A stretch of 40,073 bases of DNA from positions 92,064 to 132,136 of the forward strand of contig JASEEV010000001.1 of assembly GCA_030019435.1 (NCBI GenBank). Reading direction: 5' to 3'. The stretch comes from Methanocellales archaeon. GTDB taxonomy: Archaea > Halobacteriota > UBA148. Position numbers and translations under genes: made by a program. Under the pieces are notes generated by a model. The model did no database searches. It was not told the DNA's origin and saw nothing but the letters and a program-made list of their open reading frames with translations. Shown here piece by piece: positions 1 to 7,893 of this stretch; position 1 is the stretch's first letter, and each line of letters opens with the position of its first letter.

Positions 1-554
1 TTGGCTTATCCGTAGTTGCTTTGCGCTCAGATGATATGGATGAAATACTTGAGGATATAGAACTAATTGGAAAAATTACTGGAAGAGAGGAGATTGCTCA
101 AGAATTAACAGCAAACATGGGAAATAGAATCAAAGCTATAACTGATAAAACGAAGAATCTAACCGAGGCCCAATTACCGAAAGTCCTCTTTATCCATGAG
201 CTTGACCCATTAAGAGTGTCTGGTCCAGGATCATTGGCCCATATCTTAATTCAACTAGCTGGAGGGCACAACATCGCTGCAGATGCAAAAGCAAAATCCG
301 TAGTATATAGCTCTGAATTATTAATCGAACGCGATCCTGACGTGATCATTTTTAACAAGTATATGGGCACCATAAGAATAACAGTTGATGATTTGAAAGG
401 GCAGCCAGGATGGCATGTGATAAGTGCTGTCAAGAATGATAGAGTATATGGAATCGATGGCGATATCGTCTCTCGCAGAGGCCCTAGGATCGTAGACGGG
501 TTAGAGGAGATGGCTAAATATATACATCCAGAATTATTTGAAAGCGAGCAATAG
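1..554 (+). CDS. btuF: Corrinoid ABC transporter substrate-binding protein (BtuF-like), C-terminal part
   Basis: The reading frame is open from the first bases of the window, so the true start lies upstream and only the C-terminal lobe (about 184 residues) is seen. Visible traits of the periplasmic-binding (Fe3+/B12, PF01497) fold are the 'IGKITGREE' helix near the start, the 'KVLFIHEL' strand opening the second lobe, a glycine-rich 'VSGPGSLAHILIQLAGG' segment, and 'ERDPDVIIFNKY' followed by 'GQPGWHVISAVKNDRVYGID', all typical of BtuF. The protein would bind corrinoid outside the membrane and hand it to the BtuC permease encoded downstream. The next gene starts 2 bases after its stop, so they form one operon. 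A siderophore or heme ligand cannot be excluded from the protein alone; the surrounding cbiE and cobT genes favour a corrinoid. Confidence 0.85.
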   Translation, partial: GLSVVALRSDDMDEILEDIELIGKITGREEIAQELTANMGNRIKAITDKTKNLTEAQLPKVLFIHELDPLRVSGPGSLAHILIQLAGGHNIAADAKAKSVVYSSELLIERDPDVIIFNKYMGTIRITVDDLKGQPGWHVISAVKNDRVYGIDGDIVSRRGPRIVDGLEEMAKYIHPELFESEQ

Positions 555-556
555 GT

Positions 557-1208
557 ATGAAAGGTAAAACACACGTAGTGGGAGTTGGACCCGGGTCGCC
601 GGAGTGTCTCACAATAAGAGCTAAACAAGTTGTAAAGCACTCGGAAATAATAGCAGGTTATCCACATACGCTACGCACAGTTAAAGATCTGACCCACAAT
701 AAAATAGTCTTAGAGTTAACGCACGGAAATCAAGAAGAAATTTTGGCTAGGGTTTTGGAGGAGGCTGAAAATGGCAAGCCATCTTCAATCCTGTGCACAG
801 GGGATCCAAATTTTTCAGATAATGAGTTTATTCAGCGAATCCTTAGTTACCTTCCTAATGCAGACATCATTCCTGGAATATCATCCATCCAAGTAGCTGC
901 GGCTAAATCCCAGCTAGCTTGGGATGAAATCCTTTTGTTAACATTTCATGTAAGTGGGGATTTAGAAAAGAAGAAGCAAAGTCTTTTAGATGGGGTGAGG
1001 GGAGGAGATATACTTCTTCTGCTTTCTGAGTCACGTTTTATGCCTAAAGATGTTGCAAAATTTCTCCTATCCAGTGGTATTGATGACAAGATGCCTATCA
1101 CCGTATATAAATCTGACATTGGAAAATGAGAGGGTGTTTCATGGAAATCTGAAGGAACTTGCCGGGAAGAGTTTCACCTACCTCTCAGTAGTGATAATCG
1201 GGAAGTGA
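557..1208 (+). CDS. cbiE: Cobalt-precorrin-7 C5-methyltransferase CbiE, frameshifted near its C-terminus
   Basis: The N-terminal 'VGVGPGSPECLT' loop and 'GYPHTLRTV', 'CTGDPNFSD' and 'IIPGISSIQVAAA' motifs identify an SAM-dependent tetrapyrrole methylase of the CbiE type, which methylates C5 of cobalt-precorrin-7 in cobalamin synthesis. In the starting frame translation stops at 1129. In the +1 frame the sequence from about 1104 to the stop at 1208 reads 'NLTLENERVFHGNLKELAG' and a short hydrophobic strand, which is the expected C-terminal end of the family. One extra base near 1104-1112 (an A-rich stretch) explains this. With the shift repaired the protein has about 216 residues, a normal length. 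It may be a genuine recent mutation, a programmed shift or a consensus error. No cbiT follows; the radical SAM gene starts 6 bases after the restored stop. Confidence 0.85.
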
Positions 1209-1214
1209 GGCATC

Positions 1215-1940
1215 ATGAAGAACGAAACGAATGTTTATCATATCACATATTATACAGCTGATAAGTCTGCATCCATCTTTTTCTGGGGATGTAACTTTTC
1301 ATGTAAAGGCTGCATACGCAAGCTGGATGTGTTGGATTATCATCTAAAAGATACTGATAAAAAGAGCAAGAAAGTTGTTTTTCTAGATTTCGAGGAGATA
1401 ATCAAGAGAGTGATACCACTAGAACCTAAACGAGTTGTCTTTCGTGGTTGGGAACCTACTCTAGATCCAGATTTGCCAAAGCTGGCCGCATCTTTTCATG
1501 ACGAATTCAAAACATGGAATTATTTAACCACAAATGGCTTTACCATTCCATCGCTAAATGATGTAGATGAAATAGAAATAAGCATTAAAGCATACTCAGA
1601 CGAAATACACCGTGATTATACTGGTAAATCAAATAAGAGGGTGCTAGATAATTTCATCAACGTTTATGAGATGGATGTTAAGCTAAGGGCTGAAACTATC
1701 CTCATACCGAATTATATCGATTCACAAGAAATTGAGCTAATCGCACGATTCATATCTAGGGTTGACCCAGCTATTCCATTTAGAATAGATGGATATGTCC
1801 CTATTCCTGGGACTCCTTGGAGACCTCCAACCCAGGAAGAAATGGATGGGGCAGTGGATGCAGCTAGAAAATACTTAAAAAATGTATCTCGTCTAGATGG
1901 AAGCGTATCCTTCAAAGGCGAAGTTTTGAAAATTGTATAG
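1215..1940 (+). CDS. Radical SAM protein in the corrinoid operon
   Basis: Residues about 24-32 contain the 4Fe-4S binding motif CX3CX2C ('GCNFSCKGC'), placing this 241-residue protein in the radical SAM superfamily, close in size and layout to pyruvate formate-lyase activating enzymes. The usual GGEP motif that contacts SAM reads 'GWEPTLDPDLP' here, and 'YLTTNGF' and 'EISIKAYSDEIHRDYTGKS' match later barrel strands. There is no extra iron-sulfur domain. It sits between cbiE and btuC with 5-15 bases on either side, so it is co-transcribed with corrinoid uptake and synthesis genes. A role in corrinoid metabolism or in activating a corrinoid-dependent or glycyl-radical enzyme is inference; the substrate is unknown. 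A good ribosome-binding site (GGGAAGTGAGG) precedes the ATG at 1215. Confidence 0.75.
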   Translation: MKNETNVYHITYYTADKSASIFFWGCNFSCKGCIRKLDVLDYHLKDTDKKSKKVVFLDFEEIIKRVIPLEPKRVVFRGWEPTLDPDLPKLAASFHDEFKTWNYLTTNGFTIPSLNDVDEIEISIKAYSDEIHRDYTGKSNKRVLDNFINVYEMDVKLRAETILIPNYIDSQEIELIARFISRVDPAIPFRIDGYVPIPGTPWRPPTQEEMDGAVDAARKYLKNVSRLDGSVSFKGEVLKIV

Positions 1941-1954
1941 TTGAGGTGGATCTG

Positions 1955-2998
1955 GTGAACTACCTTGAAAAAATCCTTCATTGGAGATTAATTGTAACCT
2001 ACCTAATAGTAGTTTTGGGGTTAACTATTATCATAACAGCAACCTTGGGTCCGGCACACATATCCCCACTGGTTGTTTTAAAGATGCTAGCCAGCAGACT
2101 GCCTCTAGTAGATAGATTGGTTACTCCCTCATGGTCTGTTGCAGAGGATACCATAATCTTCCAGATAAGACTGCCACGCATCATATTAGGAGTTTTTGTT
2201 GGCGCCGCATTAGGCGTCGCTGGTGCAACAATGCAAGGATTGTTCAAAAATCCCATGGCAGATCCCTACATAATTGGAATATCTTCTGGAGCAGCCCTAG
2301 GAGCAACCTTTGCGATAGCTTTTGGATTGAATCTATTAGGTATACACACCATACCTCTGATGGCCTTTATTTTCGCAGTAGGTGCTATTTTTTTGGTCTA
2401 TAACATCGCGAGCGTGGGAGGAAAGCTGCCTGTTGGCACGCTATTACTTGCTGGGATAGCAGTGAGCCTCTTCCTATCAGCTATTACATCATTTATGATG
2501 TATATCTCAGGCGAGAAATTACATGGGATCGTTTTTTGGTTGATGGGCGGATTGTGGGCTCGCTCATGGGATCATGTTTGGATGGCTGTTCCATGGATTT
2601 GCCTTGGTAGCGCAATCATCTACATCTTTGCTCGTGATTTGAACGTAATGTTATTGGGTGAAGAACCTGCTCAGCATCTTGGCATAGAAGTAGAGATACT
2701 GAAAAAGATTATGATGGTCTCAGCCTCTTTGATTGCAGCTGCAGCAGTAGCTGTCAGCGGAATAATTGGTTTTGTCGGTTTGATAATACCCCATATCATG
2801 AGAATTTTGGTGGGACCAGACCATCGAATTCTTCTTCCTGGCTCCGCTCTCGTGGGAGGTATTTTTTTGGTATGGGCTGACACCCTTGCGAGAACAATCA
2901 TTGCCCCTACAGAGTTACCAGTTGGAATAATTACAGCACTCTTTGGTGGGCCTTTCTTTATTTACCTTTTACGCAAGAGGAAGAGGTCGATGTTTTAG
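1955..2998 (+). CDS. btuC: Corrinoid ABC transporter permease BtuC (FecCD family)
   Basis: A polytopic membrane protein of about 347 residues with roughly ten hydrophobic segments. Hallmarks of the FecCD/BtuC family are 'RLPRIILGVFVGAALGVAGATMQGLFKNPMADPYIIGISSGAALGA' (here spanning residues about 70-115), 'GEEPAQHLGIEVE', the cytoplasmic coupling loop that docks on the ATPase, and 'VSGIIGFVGLIIPHIMR' followed by 'LPGSALVGG'. It forms the translocation path for corrinoid delivered by BtuF. Two in-frame GTG codons (1946 and 1955) could start it; 1955 is preferred because GAGGTGG lies 5 bases upstream, while 1946 lies inside that site. btuD begins 9 bases after its stop. Confidence 0.9.
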   Translation: MNYLEKILHWRLIVTYLIVVLGLTIIITATLGPAHISPLVVLKMLASRLPLVDRLVTPSWSVAEDTIIFQIRLPRIILGVFVGAALGVAGATMQGLFKNPMADPYIIGISSGAALGATFAIAFGLNLLGIHTIPLMAFIFAVGAIFLVYNIASVGGKLPVGTLLLAGIAVSLFLSAITSFMMYISGEKLHGIVFWLMGGLWARSWDHVWMAVPWICLGSAIIYIFARDLNVMLLGEEPAQHLGIEVEILKKIMMVSASLIAAAAVAVSGIIGFVGLIIPHIMRILVGPDHRILLPGSALVGGIFLVWADTLARTIIAPTELPVGIITALFGGPFFIYLLRKRKRSMF

Positions 2999-3007
2999 GA
3001 GGTAACC

Positions 3008-4300
3008 ATGCTCGTTACGCTAAAAATCGATAATATCGCTTGTCGCTATGAAAGTACTCCTGTTCTGGAGAGCGTTGCCCTCTCCGCTAGCGGAGGCGAC
3101 TTTGTAGGTGTGCTGGGACCGAACGGATCTGGCAAAACGACTTTGCTCAGGAGCATTAGCAGGACGCTAAGACCGCACATGGGAACGGTTCTTTTGAACG
3201 AAAAAGATGTCTACGCTCTGCCAAGCAAAGAGGTAGCCAGAAATTTAGCTGTCGTTCCGCAGAACTCACCAATAAGTTTTGCTTTTACAGCACTAGAAAT
3301 TGTGCTTATGGGGCGAACTCCCCACCTAGGCAGATTTGAGATTGAGAGTGCTAAGGATCTAGCTATAGCCAAAAGAGCCATGGAGCTAACTAACACATGG
3401 CATCTCTACGAAAGACCGATCACTGAGTTAAGTGGAGGGGAAAGACAGCGAGTCATCCTTGCTCGTGCTCTCGCTCAAGAGGCAAAAGTTCTCCTTCTGG
3501 ACGAGCCCACTACGCATCTAGATATCAACCACCAGATAGAGATATTAAACTTGATCAAAAGACTGAACAAGGAAGAAAAGATGATCGTCATAGCGGTCTT
3601 CCATGACCTTAATTTGGCTGCCCTCTATTGTGATTTTCTCATACTACTTCATCAGAGAAAGATATTTTCTCTTGGCTCGCCAAAAAAAGTTCTGACTGCT
3701 GAAAACATCAAAAGAGTATACGGTGCAGAGGTATTGGTTAAAAGACATCCTGTAACCAATTCGATATATGTCACTTTACTTCCGAGGAGAAACTACGTTT
3801 CTCCCTCGACCCTCTTCCTTAAGGGGGTGTCAAGAGGGCTAAGCTCCTTTGTCGTTCACATAATATGTGGTGCTGGTACCGGCTCGCAGTTAATGCATAC
3901 CCTCCTCGAGAGAGGGTATCAAGTAACTGCAGGCGTGCTTAATGTAATAGACACCGATCACGAAACGCATCAGCACTTAGGTATTCCCATAGTCAGCGAA
4001 GCTCCGTTCTCTCCTATTTCTTGCGAGACGCACAAAGCCAATCTAGGACTAATTGATCAGGCAGATGTCGTCGTGCTGACGAACATACCATTTGGTTATG
4101 GTAACTTAAAAAACCTAGAAGCAGCCGAACTCGCTTTGGAAAACAAGCCAGTACTTCTCATAGAGGAGACGCCTATCGAACAAAGAGATTTTACCCAAGG
4201 CGAGGCAAAGAAAATCTACACCAAACTGAAAAATAATGGTGCAATTGTTCTGCATAGCCCAGAAGAGGTTTTACCGATCATCGAAAAAATGGCAAGGTGA
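3008..4300 (+). CDS. btuD: Corrinoid ABC transporter ATPase BtuD with a C-terminal extra domain
   Basis: Residues 1-255 are a complete ABC ATPase: Walker A GPNGSGKT at 37-44, signature LSGGE at 141-145, Walker B LLLDE at 162-166 and a switch histidine in 'AVFHDLN'. The best match is the BtuD/FecE branch, and the gene follows btuC by 9 bases. Residues about 275-430 form a second alpha/beta domain ('ICGAGTGSQLMHTLLERGY', 'VLNVIDTDHE', 'EAPFSPISCETH', 'DVVVLTNIPFG'). From memory, archaeal BtuD proteins of about 400-430 residues carry such an extension; its function is not known to me, and the motifs suggest a nucleotide- or ligand-binding role. The linker (residues about 259-271) is encoded by a palindromic DNA repeat also found in the tRNA loci of this window. 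Confidence 0.9.
   Translation: MLVTLKIDNIACRYESTPVLESVALSASGGDFVGVLGPNGSGKTTLLRSISRTLRPHMGTVLLNEKDVYALPSKEVARNLAVVPQNSPISFAFTALEIVLMGRTPHLGRFEIESAKDLAIAKRAMELTNTWHLYERPITELSGGERQRVILARALAQEAKVLLLDEPTTHLDINHQIEILNLIKRLNKEEKMIVIAVFHDLNLAALYCDFLILLHQRKIFSLGSPKKVLTAENIKRVYGAEVLVKRHPVTNSIYVTLLPRRNYVSPSTLFLKGVSRGLSSFVVHIICGAGTGSQLMHTLLERGYQVTAGVLNVIDTDHETHQHLGIPIVSEAPFSPISCETHKANLGLIDQADVVVLTNIPFGYGNLKNLEAAELALENKPVLLIEETPIEQRDFTQGEAKKIYTKLKNNGAIVLHSPEEVLPIIEKMAR
3783..3820 (+). repeat. Palindromic repeat module A inside btuD
   Basis: Perfect 8-bp arms GGAGAAAC/GTTTCTCC (3786-3793 and 3797-3804) around the trinucleotide TAC, followed by CCTCGACCCTCTTCCTT. The same hairpin-plus-tail occurs at 13683-13721, 14017-14058 and 33661-33702 next to or inside tRNA genes. 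Here it is in frame and encodes the peptide PRRNYVSPSTLFL between the two BtuD domains. Confidence 0.85.
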
Positions 4301-4304
4301 GTAC

Positions 4305-4937
4305 ATGCTTGTGAAAATTGCAAAGGAGCTGAGCACACCAAGGAGGGGTTTGTCGCCCAACTATTCGGAGTTTCATGTGATCTTGACGTTCTTCATCCTT
4401 GGGGAATGTCCGATGGGTAGAAAGGCATTAGCAGAACGTCTTGCCTTGGGTGAGGGGACGGCACGCACCCTGATCGAGAAGTTGCAAGGCATGGGCTTGG
4501 TTCGGACTTCTCCAACTGGGTGTCATCTGACCAAGAAAGGAAACGAAATGCTGGCAGATTTCAAAAAGAGGGTTTTATACCGGCCAAAGATAGAAACGGG
4601 CATGATAACGCTTGGAAAAGCGAACAGCGCGGTCCTCATAAGAGACTCCGCTAAACTCATAAAATCTGGAATGGAACAAAGAGATGCCGCGGTATCGGCA
4701 GGCACCATGGGTGCGTCCACCATCATACTTGATGAAACTGGCCCGAGAATTCCAACGATCACTGCCGATGAAAACATGCGGACACGAATGAGAGTGCTCT
4801 GCGAGGACGTGTGTATGCAGGCAGGAGATGTTTTGGTAATAGGGACTGGTGAGACCGAAGGAGAAGCAGAACGGGCTGCATGGGCTGCAGCATATACCAT
4901 ATTACGAAAGGAGGGATGTAATTATGCAGAGAATTAA
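4305..4937 (+). CDS. DUF4443-type protein with N-terminal winged helix, candidate corrinoid regulator
   Basis: The first 75 or so residues read as a winged helix ('GRKALAERLALGEGTARTLIEKLQGMGLVRTSPTGCHLTKKG'). The C-terminal part (about 90-210) resembles the archaeal DUF4443 family, with 'GKANSAVLIRDSAKLIKSGMEQRDAAVSAG' and 'AGDVLVIGTGETEGEAERAAWAAAYTIL'. The 210-residue protein lies between btuD and cobT; the ATG at 4305 is 4 bases past the btuD stop with AAGGTGA just upstream, and its 3' end overlaps the cobT start by 14 bases. The fusion of a DNA-binding domain to a possible ligand-binding domain inside a corrinoid operon suggests a regulator or sensor, but this is inference from context. 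Confidence 0.65.
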   Translation: MLVKIAKELSTPRRGLSPNYSEFHVILTFFILGECPMGRKALAERLALGEGTARTLIEKLQGMGLVRTSPTGCHLTKKGNEMLADFKKRVLYRPKIETGMITLGKANSAVLIRDSAKLIKSGMEQRDAAVSAGTMGASTIILDETGPRIPTITADENMRTRMRVLCEDVCMQAGDVLVIGTGETEGEAERAAWAAAYTILRKEGCNYAEN

Positions 4938-5979
4938 AGAAACCATCGATCAGATCAAGCCTTTGGATGAAGATGCGATGATGTTAGCTAAGGAAAGACT
5001 AGATTTTTTAACTAAGCCCAAGGAGAGTTTGGGCATGCTGGAAGATCTGGCCCAGAAAGTGGTGGGGATTACTGGCAATATCGTACCGAAGATCAAAGAT
5101 AAAGCGATCGTGACCATGGCTGGTGATCATGGAGTAGTGGAGGAGGGGGTAAGCACATATCCTCAGGAAGTGACCCCTCAGATGGTTTACAACTTCATTA
5201 GGGGCGGAGCAGGTATAAACGTCTTAGCTCGGCATATTGGAGCAAGAGTGGTAGTAGTTGATATGGGGGTGGCTGTCGATCTAGAAGGGCATCAAGATTT
5301 GATCAACAAGAAGGTGGGCTATGGGACTAAAAACATCGCTCGTGGAGCGGCAATGAGCTATGAGGATGCGATAAAATCGATCGAGGCAGGAATAGAGGTG
5401 TTTGAGGAGGAACTAAAAAGGGTAGATATCATAGGAATAGGGGACATGGGCATTGGTAATACTACGCCAAGCAGCGCGATCGTAGCTGCCATTACAGGGG
5501 AAAAGGCGGAAAAGGTTACTGGCAAAGGAACAGGTATCGATGATATCGTGTTTGAAAATAAGGTGAAGGTTGTCAAGAGAGCGCTGGAGGTCAATAAACC
5601 AGATCCTTTCGACGCAATAGACGTTCTGGCGAAGGTGGGTGGGTTTGAGATTGGAGGGCTTGCGGGCGTAGTTCTGGCTTCTGCAAGGCATAGGACACCA
5701 GTGGTGATAGACGGATTTATTTCCTCTGCGGGGGCACTTATCGCATCCGAACTGGCGCCTTTAGCCAGGCAATATATGATTGCTTCTCATCTTTCAGCTG
5801 AGATTGGGCATAAGATCATTTTGGAAAGGATGGGTCTACGACCCCTATTCGATCTACGCATGAGGTTAGGAGAGGGAACGGGCGCTGCCTTGGGAATGAG
5901 CATAGTAGAAGCAGGGGTTAAGATATTGACAGAAATGGCTACATATGCAGATGCGGGAGTTTCTGAGGCAAAGCTTTAA
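4924..5979 (+). CDS. cobT: Nicotinate-nucleotide--dimethylbenzimidazole phosphoribosyltransferase CobT
   Basis: CobT makes the alpha-ribazole phosphate used for the lower ligand of cobalamin. The 351-residue product has the family signature 'LTKPKESLGMLEDLAQKV', 'TMAGDHGVVEEGVSTYPQEVT', 'FIRGGAGINVLARHIGA', 'GIGDMGIGNTTPSSAI' and the C-terminal 'RLGEGTGAALG' with the catalytic glutamate. This is the bacterial-type CobT rather than the separate archaeal family (TIGR00303), so lateral origin is possible. The start at 4924 has AAGGAGG 9 bases upstream and overlaps the previous gene by 14 bases, indicating translational coupling. It closes the corrinoid operon; a new gene follows after 45 bases. 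Confidence 0.93.
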   Translation: MQRIKETIDQIKPLDEDAMMLAKERLDFLTKPKESLGMLEDLAQKVVGITGNIVPKIKDKAIVTMAGDHGVVEEGVSTYPQEVTPQMVYNFIRGGAGINVLARHIGARVVVVDMGVAVDLEGHQDLINKKVGYGTKNIARGAAMSYEDAIKSIEAGIEVFEEELKRVDIIGIGDMGIGNTTPSSAIVAAITGEKAEKVTGKGTGIDDIVFENKVKVVKRALEVNKPDPFDAIDVLAKVGGFEIGGLAGVVLASARHRTPVVIDGFISSAGALIASELAPLARQYMIASHLSAEIGHKIILERMGLRPLFDLRMRLGEGTGAALGMSIVEAGVKILTEMATYADAGVSEAKL

Positions 5980-6024
5980 AAACCCCTAATGTAAAATCAT
6001 ATAGAAAGAATGGGAGGATGTTGA

Positions 6025-7185
6025 ATGGTCTCAAAGAAACTGGGCATACTCATCGTGTTAGTGATCATCGCCGTTTTTGCGGGCATTGGTGCAATGCAGA
6101 TGCTTAAATACACTCAGTCGCCTGAATTTTGTGGTGAATGTCATGTCATGACGCCATACTATCTTTCATGGAAAACGCCGAAGGCTCCAGATGATCCAGA
6201 CTACGCTCTTCTGGACCATCATCATGGCAAAGGGCACGTCACCTGCGATGAATGTCACCTGGAACCCGGTGTCACAGTAATAGAAGTGGCGATTCACAGC
6301 ATAACAGCTGAGGTGTTACCATACTATATGGGCACTTACGAGTTGCCACTAGAGCTGCACGAGGCCTTTCCGATAGAGAACTGCATAGAATGCCATGAAG
6401 ACTATAAGGAGAGAACGCATCATCTTGTGAGCGATCCTCACAGGATTGTGACCGACTGCACAGTATGTCATCGCGCGCATCCCAAGGTGGTCGAGATCCC
6501 ACCCATGAAACCTGAGCAATGTGGTGAATGTCATCCGGCGGTATATAGAGGCTGGAGAATAGAAGGAGGAGATCACGGCATACTTAATTGCATGTACTGC
6601 CATGAAACTCATGCATATGTGCCAGCCTGTCAAAAATGTCACAGCGACTTCCATGGCTCAGAGCTTACGAGCTGCTCAGAGTGCCACACTGATCCGCATA
6701 CCATAGGAAGGCTTGACTTGAGGGCAGTGACATCAGAAGAGTGTGTGATATGCCATGCCGCCGTCCAAGGAGAGGTGCTCGAGACCACGTCTAAGCACGA
6801 TGGTGTGCAGTGCTCAGCATGTCATCCGGAGCATGAGTTTGAGAAAACACTTGCCTGTGAGGTCTGTCATACCACCATAGAAGGACACTATCCTGGACTG
6901 ACCCTAGCTGAATGTGAGCAGTGTCATCCAACTGGGCACTCAGAAATGCCAGTCGTATACAAAGAGGATGTGCCAAATGAATGGTGTGCCTCATGCCATG
7001 CTGAACCAGCCGATCTGATAAAGCTTGCTGGCAAACACGCAGGCTTGGCATGTGCATACTGTCATACAACGCATGCATCCATACAAACTTGTGAGGCATG
7101 TCATGGAACACCGCACTCTGCAGCGATGCACGCTATTGGCCCATGTGCAACGTGTCATGTGTCCGCTCACGAGCTGGCGATCTAA
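6025..7185 (+). CDS. Membrane-anchored 16-heme c-type cytochrome (NapC/NrfH-like N-terminus)
   Basis: The 386-residue protein starts with one hydrophobic helix (residues 7-27) followed at once by 'SPEFCGECHVMTPYYLSW', as in NapC/NirT/NrfH quinol-oxidising anchors. I count 16 CXXCH heme-binding motifs, one per about 24 residues, plus many extra histidines that can be distal ligands (HHHGKGH, CHETH, CHPEH). It would sit outside the membrane and pass electrons between a membrane carrier (menaquinone or methanophenazine) and external or periplasmic partners. The downstream convergent operon encodes heme-export proteins and TatC, consistent with maturation of this protein. GGGAGG lies 8 bases before the ATG. 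The exact partner is unknown; homologues in methane- or alkane-oxidising archaea are proposed for extracellular electron transfer. Confidence 0.92.
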   Translation: MVSKKLGILIVLVIIAVFAGIGAMQMLKYTQSPEFCGECHVMTPYYLSWKTPKAPDDPDYALLDHHHGKGHVTCDECHLEPGVTVIEVAIHSITAEVLPYYMGTYELPLELHEAFPIENCIECHEDYKERTHHLVSDPHRIVTDCTVCHRAHPKVVEIPPMKPEQCGECHPAVYRGWRIEGGDHGILNCMYCHETHAYVPACQKCHSDFHGSELTSCSECHTDPHTIGRLDLRAVTSEECVICHAAVQGEVLETTSKHDGVQCSACHPEHEFEKTLACEVCHTTIEGHYPGLTLAECEQCHPTGHSEMPVVYKEDVPNEWCASCHAEPADLIKLAGKHAGLACAYCHTTHASIQTCEACHGTPHSAAMHAIGPCATCHVSAHELAI

Positions 7186-7192
7186 GCCGATA

Positions 7193-7219
7193 GGGGGTTT
7201 AACCCCCATTTTTTATTTT
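7193..7219. terminator. Hairpin plus T-run between convergent genes
   Basis: GGGGGTTTAACCCCC (7193-7207) is a perfect palindrome followed on the plus strand by ATTTTTTATTTTT. It lies between the cytochrome stop (7185) and the convergent ccmC stop (7221), so it can end the plus-strand transcript; archaeal termination mainly needs the T-run. Confidence 0.6.
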
Positions 7220-7220
7220 T

Positions 7221-7889
7221 CTAAACCTGTCTCTTGAGATGCTGAATCTCCTCGCTCATTTCTTCGATGCTCACTTTGGTTAAGAACAAGTATGCATAGA
7301 GCAGTGTGAACGCTAGTATGTTGATCAACAGCACGTACACAGGATACCCCCCGATCTGACCACCTCTGACTACGGCAGGATGGAGAGTCGCCCAGATTCT
7401 CACCGAGAAGTGGCTGAGCGGCACTCCTATGAAAGCGATGATACCATATACTGCCGCAAGTCGTGCTTTTCTCTCCGGCTCCTGCACAGAGGATCGCACC
7501 ATTAAATATGCAGCATATAATAGCCACAGAATCAAAGCACATGTCAGTTGCGGATCCCACAACCAGTAAACGCCCCATACGCTCTTTGCCCAGATCGGAC
7601 CCGTTATCAGCACCAACCCACAAAATATGACCCCGATCTCTGCCGATGATGATGCAAAGACGTCCCATCTCTGTTCCTTTGTTCTTAGATATGAGACGCT
7701 TGAAACGAACACGATGAAGAAAGCTAGATATGAAACCCATGCCAATGGCACATGGAAGTAGAAGATCCTGAAACTGGCACCAAGGACCTCGCCAGCAGGC
7801 CCATATATGGCAGAAGCAGGAGAAAATATCATATATATTGCAATAACCATCGTCACAAGGGTTATCCGAGGAAGAACCTTTTTGATCAT
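7221..7889 (-). CDS. ccmC: Cytochrome c maturation protein CcmC (heme handling)
   Basis: A 222-residue membrane protein with six predicted helices and the tryptophan-rich WWD motif 'WGVYWLWDPQLTCALILWLL' (residues about 108-128), which binds heme outside the membrane and loads it on CcmE. Histidines flanking the motif ('FYFHVPLAWVSY' before, 'GVPLSHFSVR' after) match the axial ligands of the family. It is the last gene of the minus-strand tatC-ccmA-ccmB-ccmC operon and starts 4 bases after ccmB. No ccmE, ccmF or ccmG is in the window, so the rest of the system must lie elsewhere. Confidence 0.92.
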   Translation of the reverse strand: MIKKVLPRITLVTMVIAIYMIFSPASAIYGPAGEVLGASFRIFYFHVPLAWVSYLAFFIVFVSSVSYLRTKEQRWDVFASSSAEIGVIFCGLVLITGPIWAKSVWGVYWLWDPQLTCALILWLLYAAYLMVRSSVQEPERKARLAAVYGIIAFIGVPLSHFSVRIWATLHPAVVRGGQIGGYPVYVLLINILAFTLLYAYLFLTKVSIEEMSEEIQHLKRQV

Positions 7890-7893
7890 TTTA

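Noticed and set aside
1-6025. Cobalamin riboswitch for the corrinoid operon
   Set aside because: Intergenic gaps are only a few bases and the operon start is outside the window; nothing resembling a B12 box was seen.
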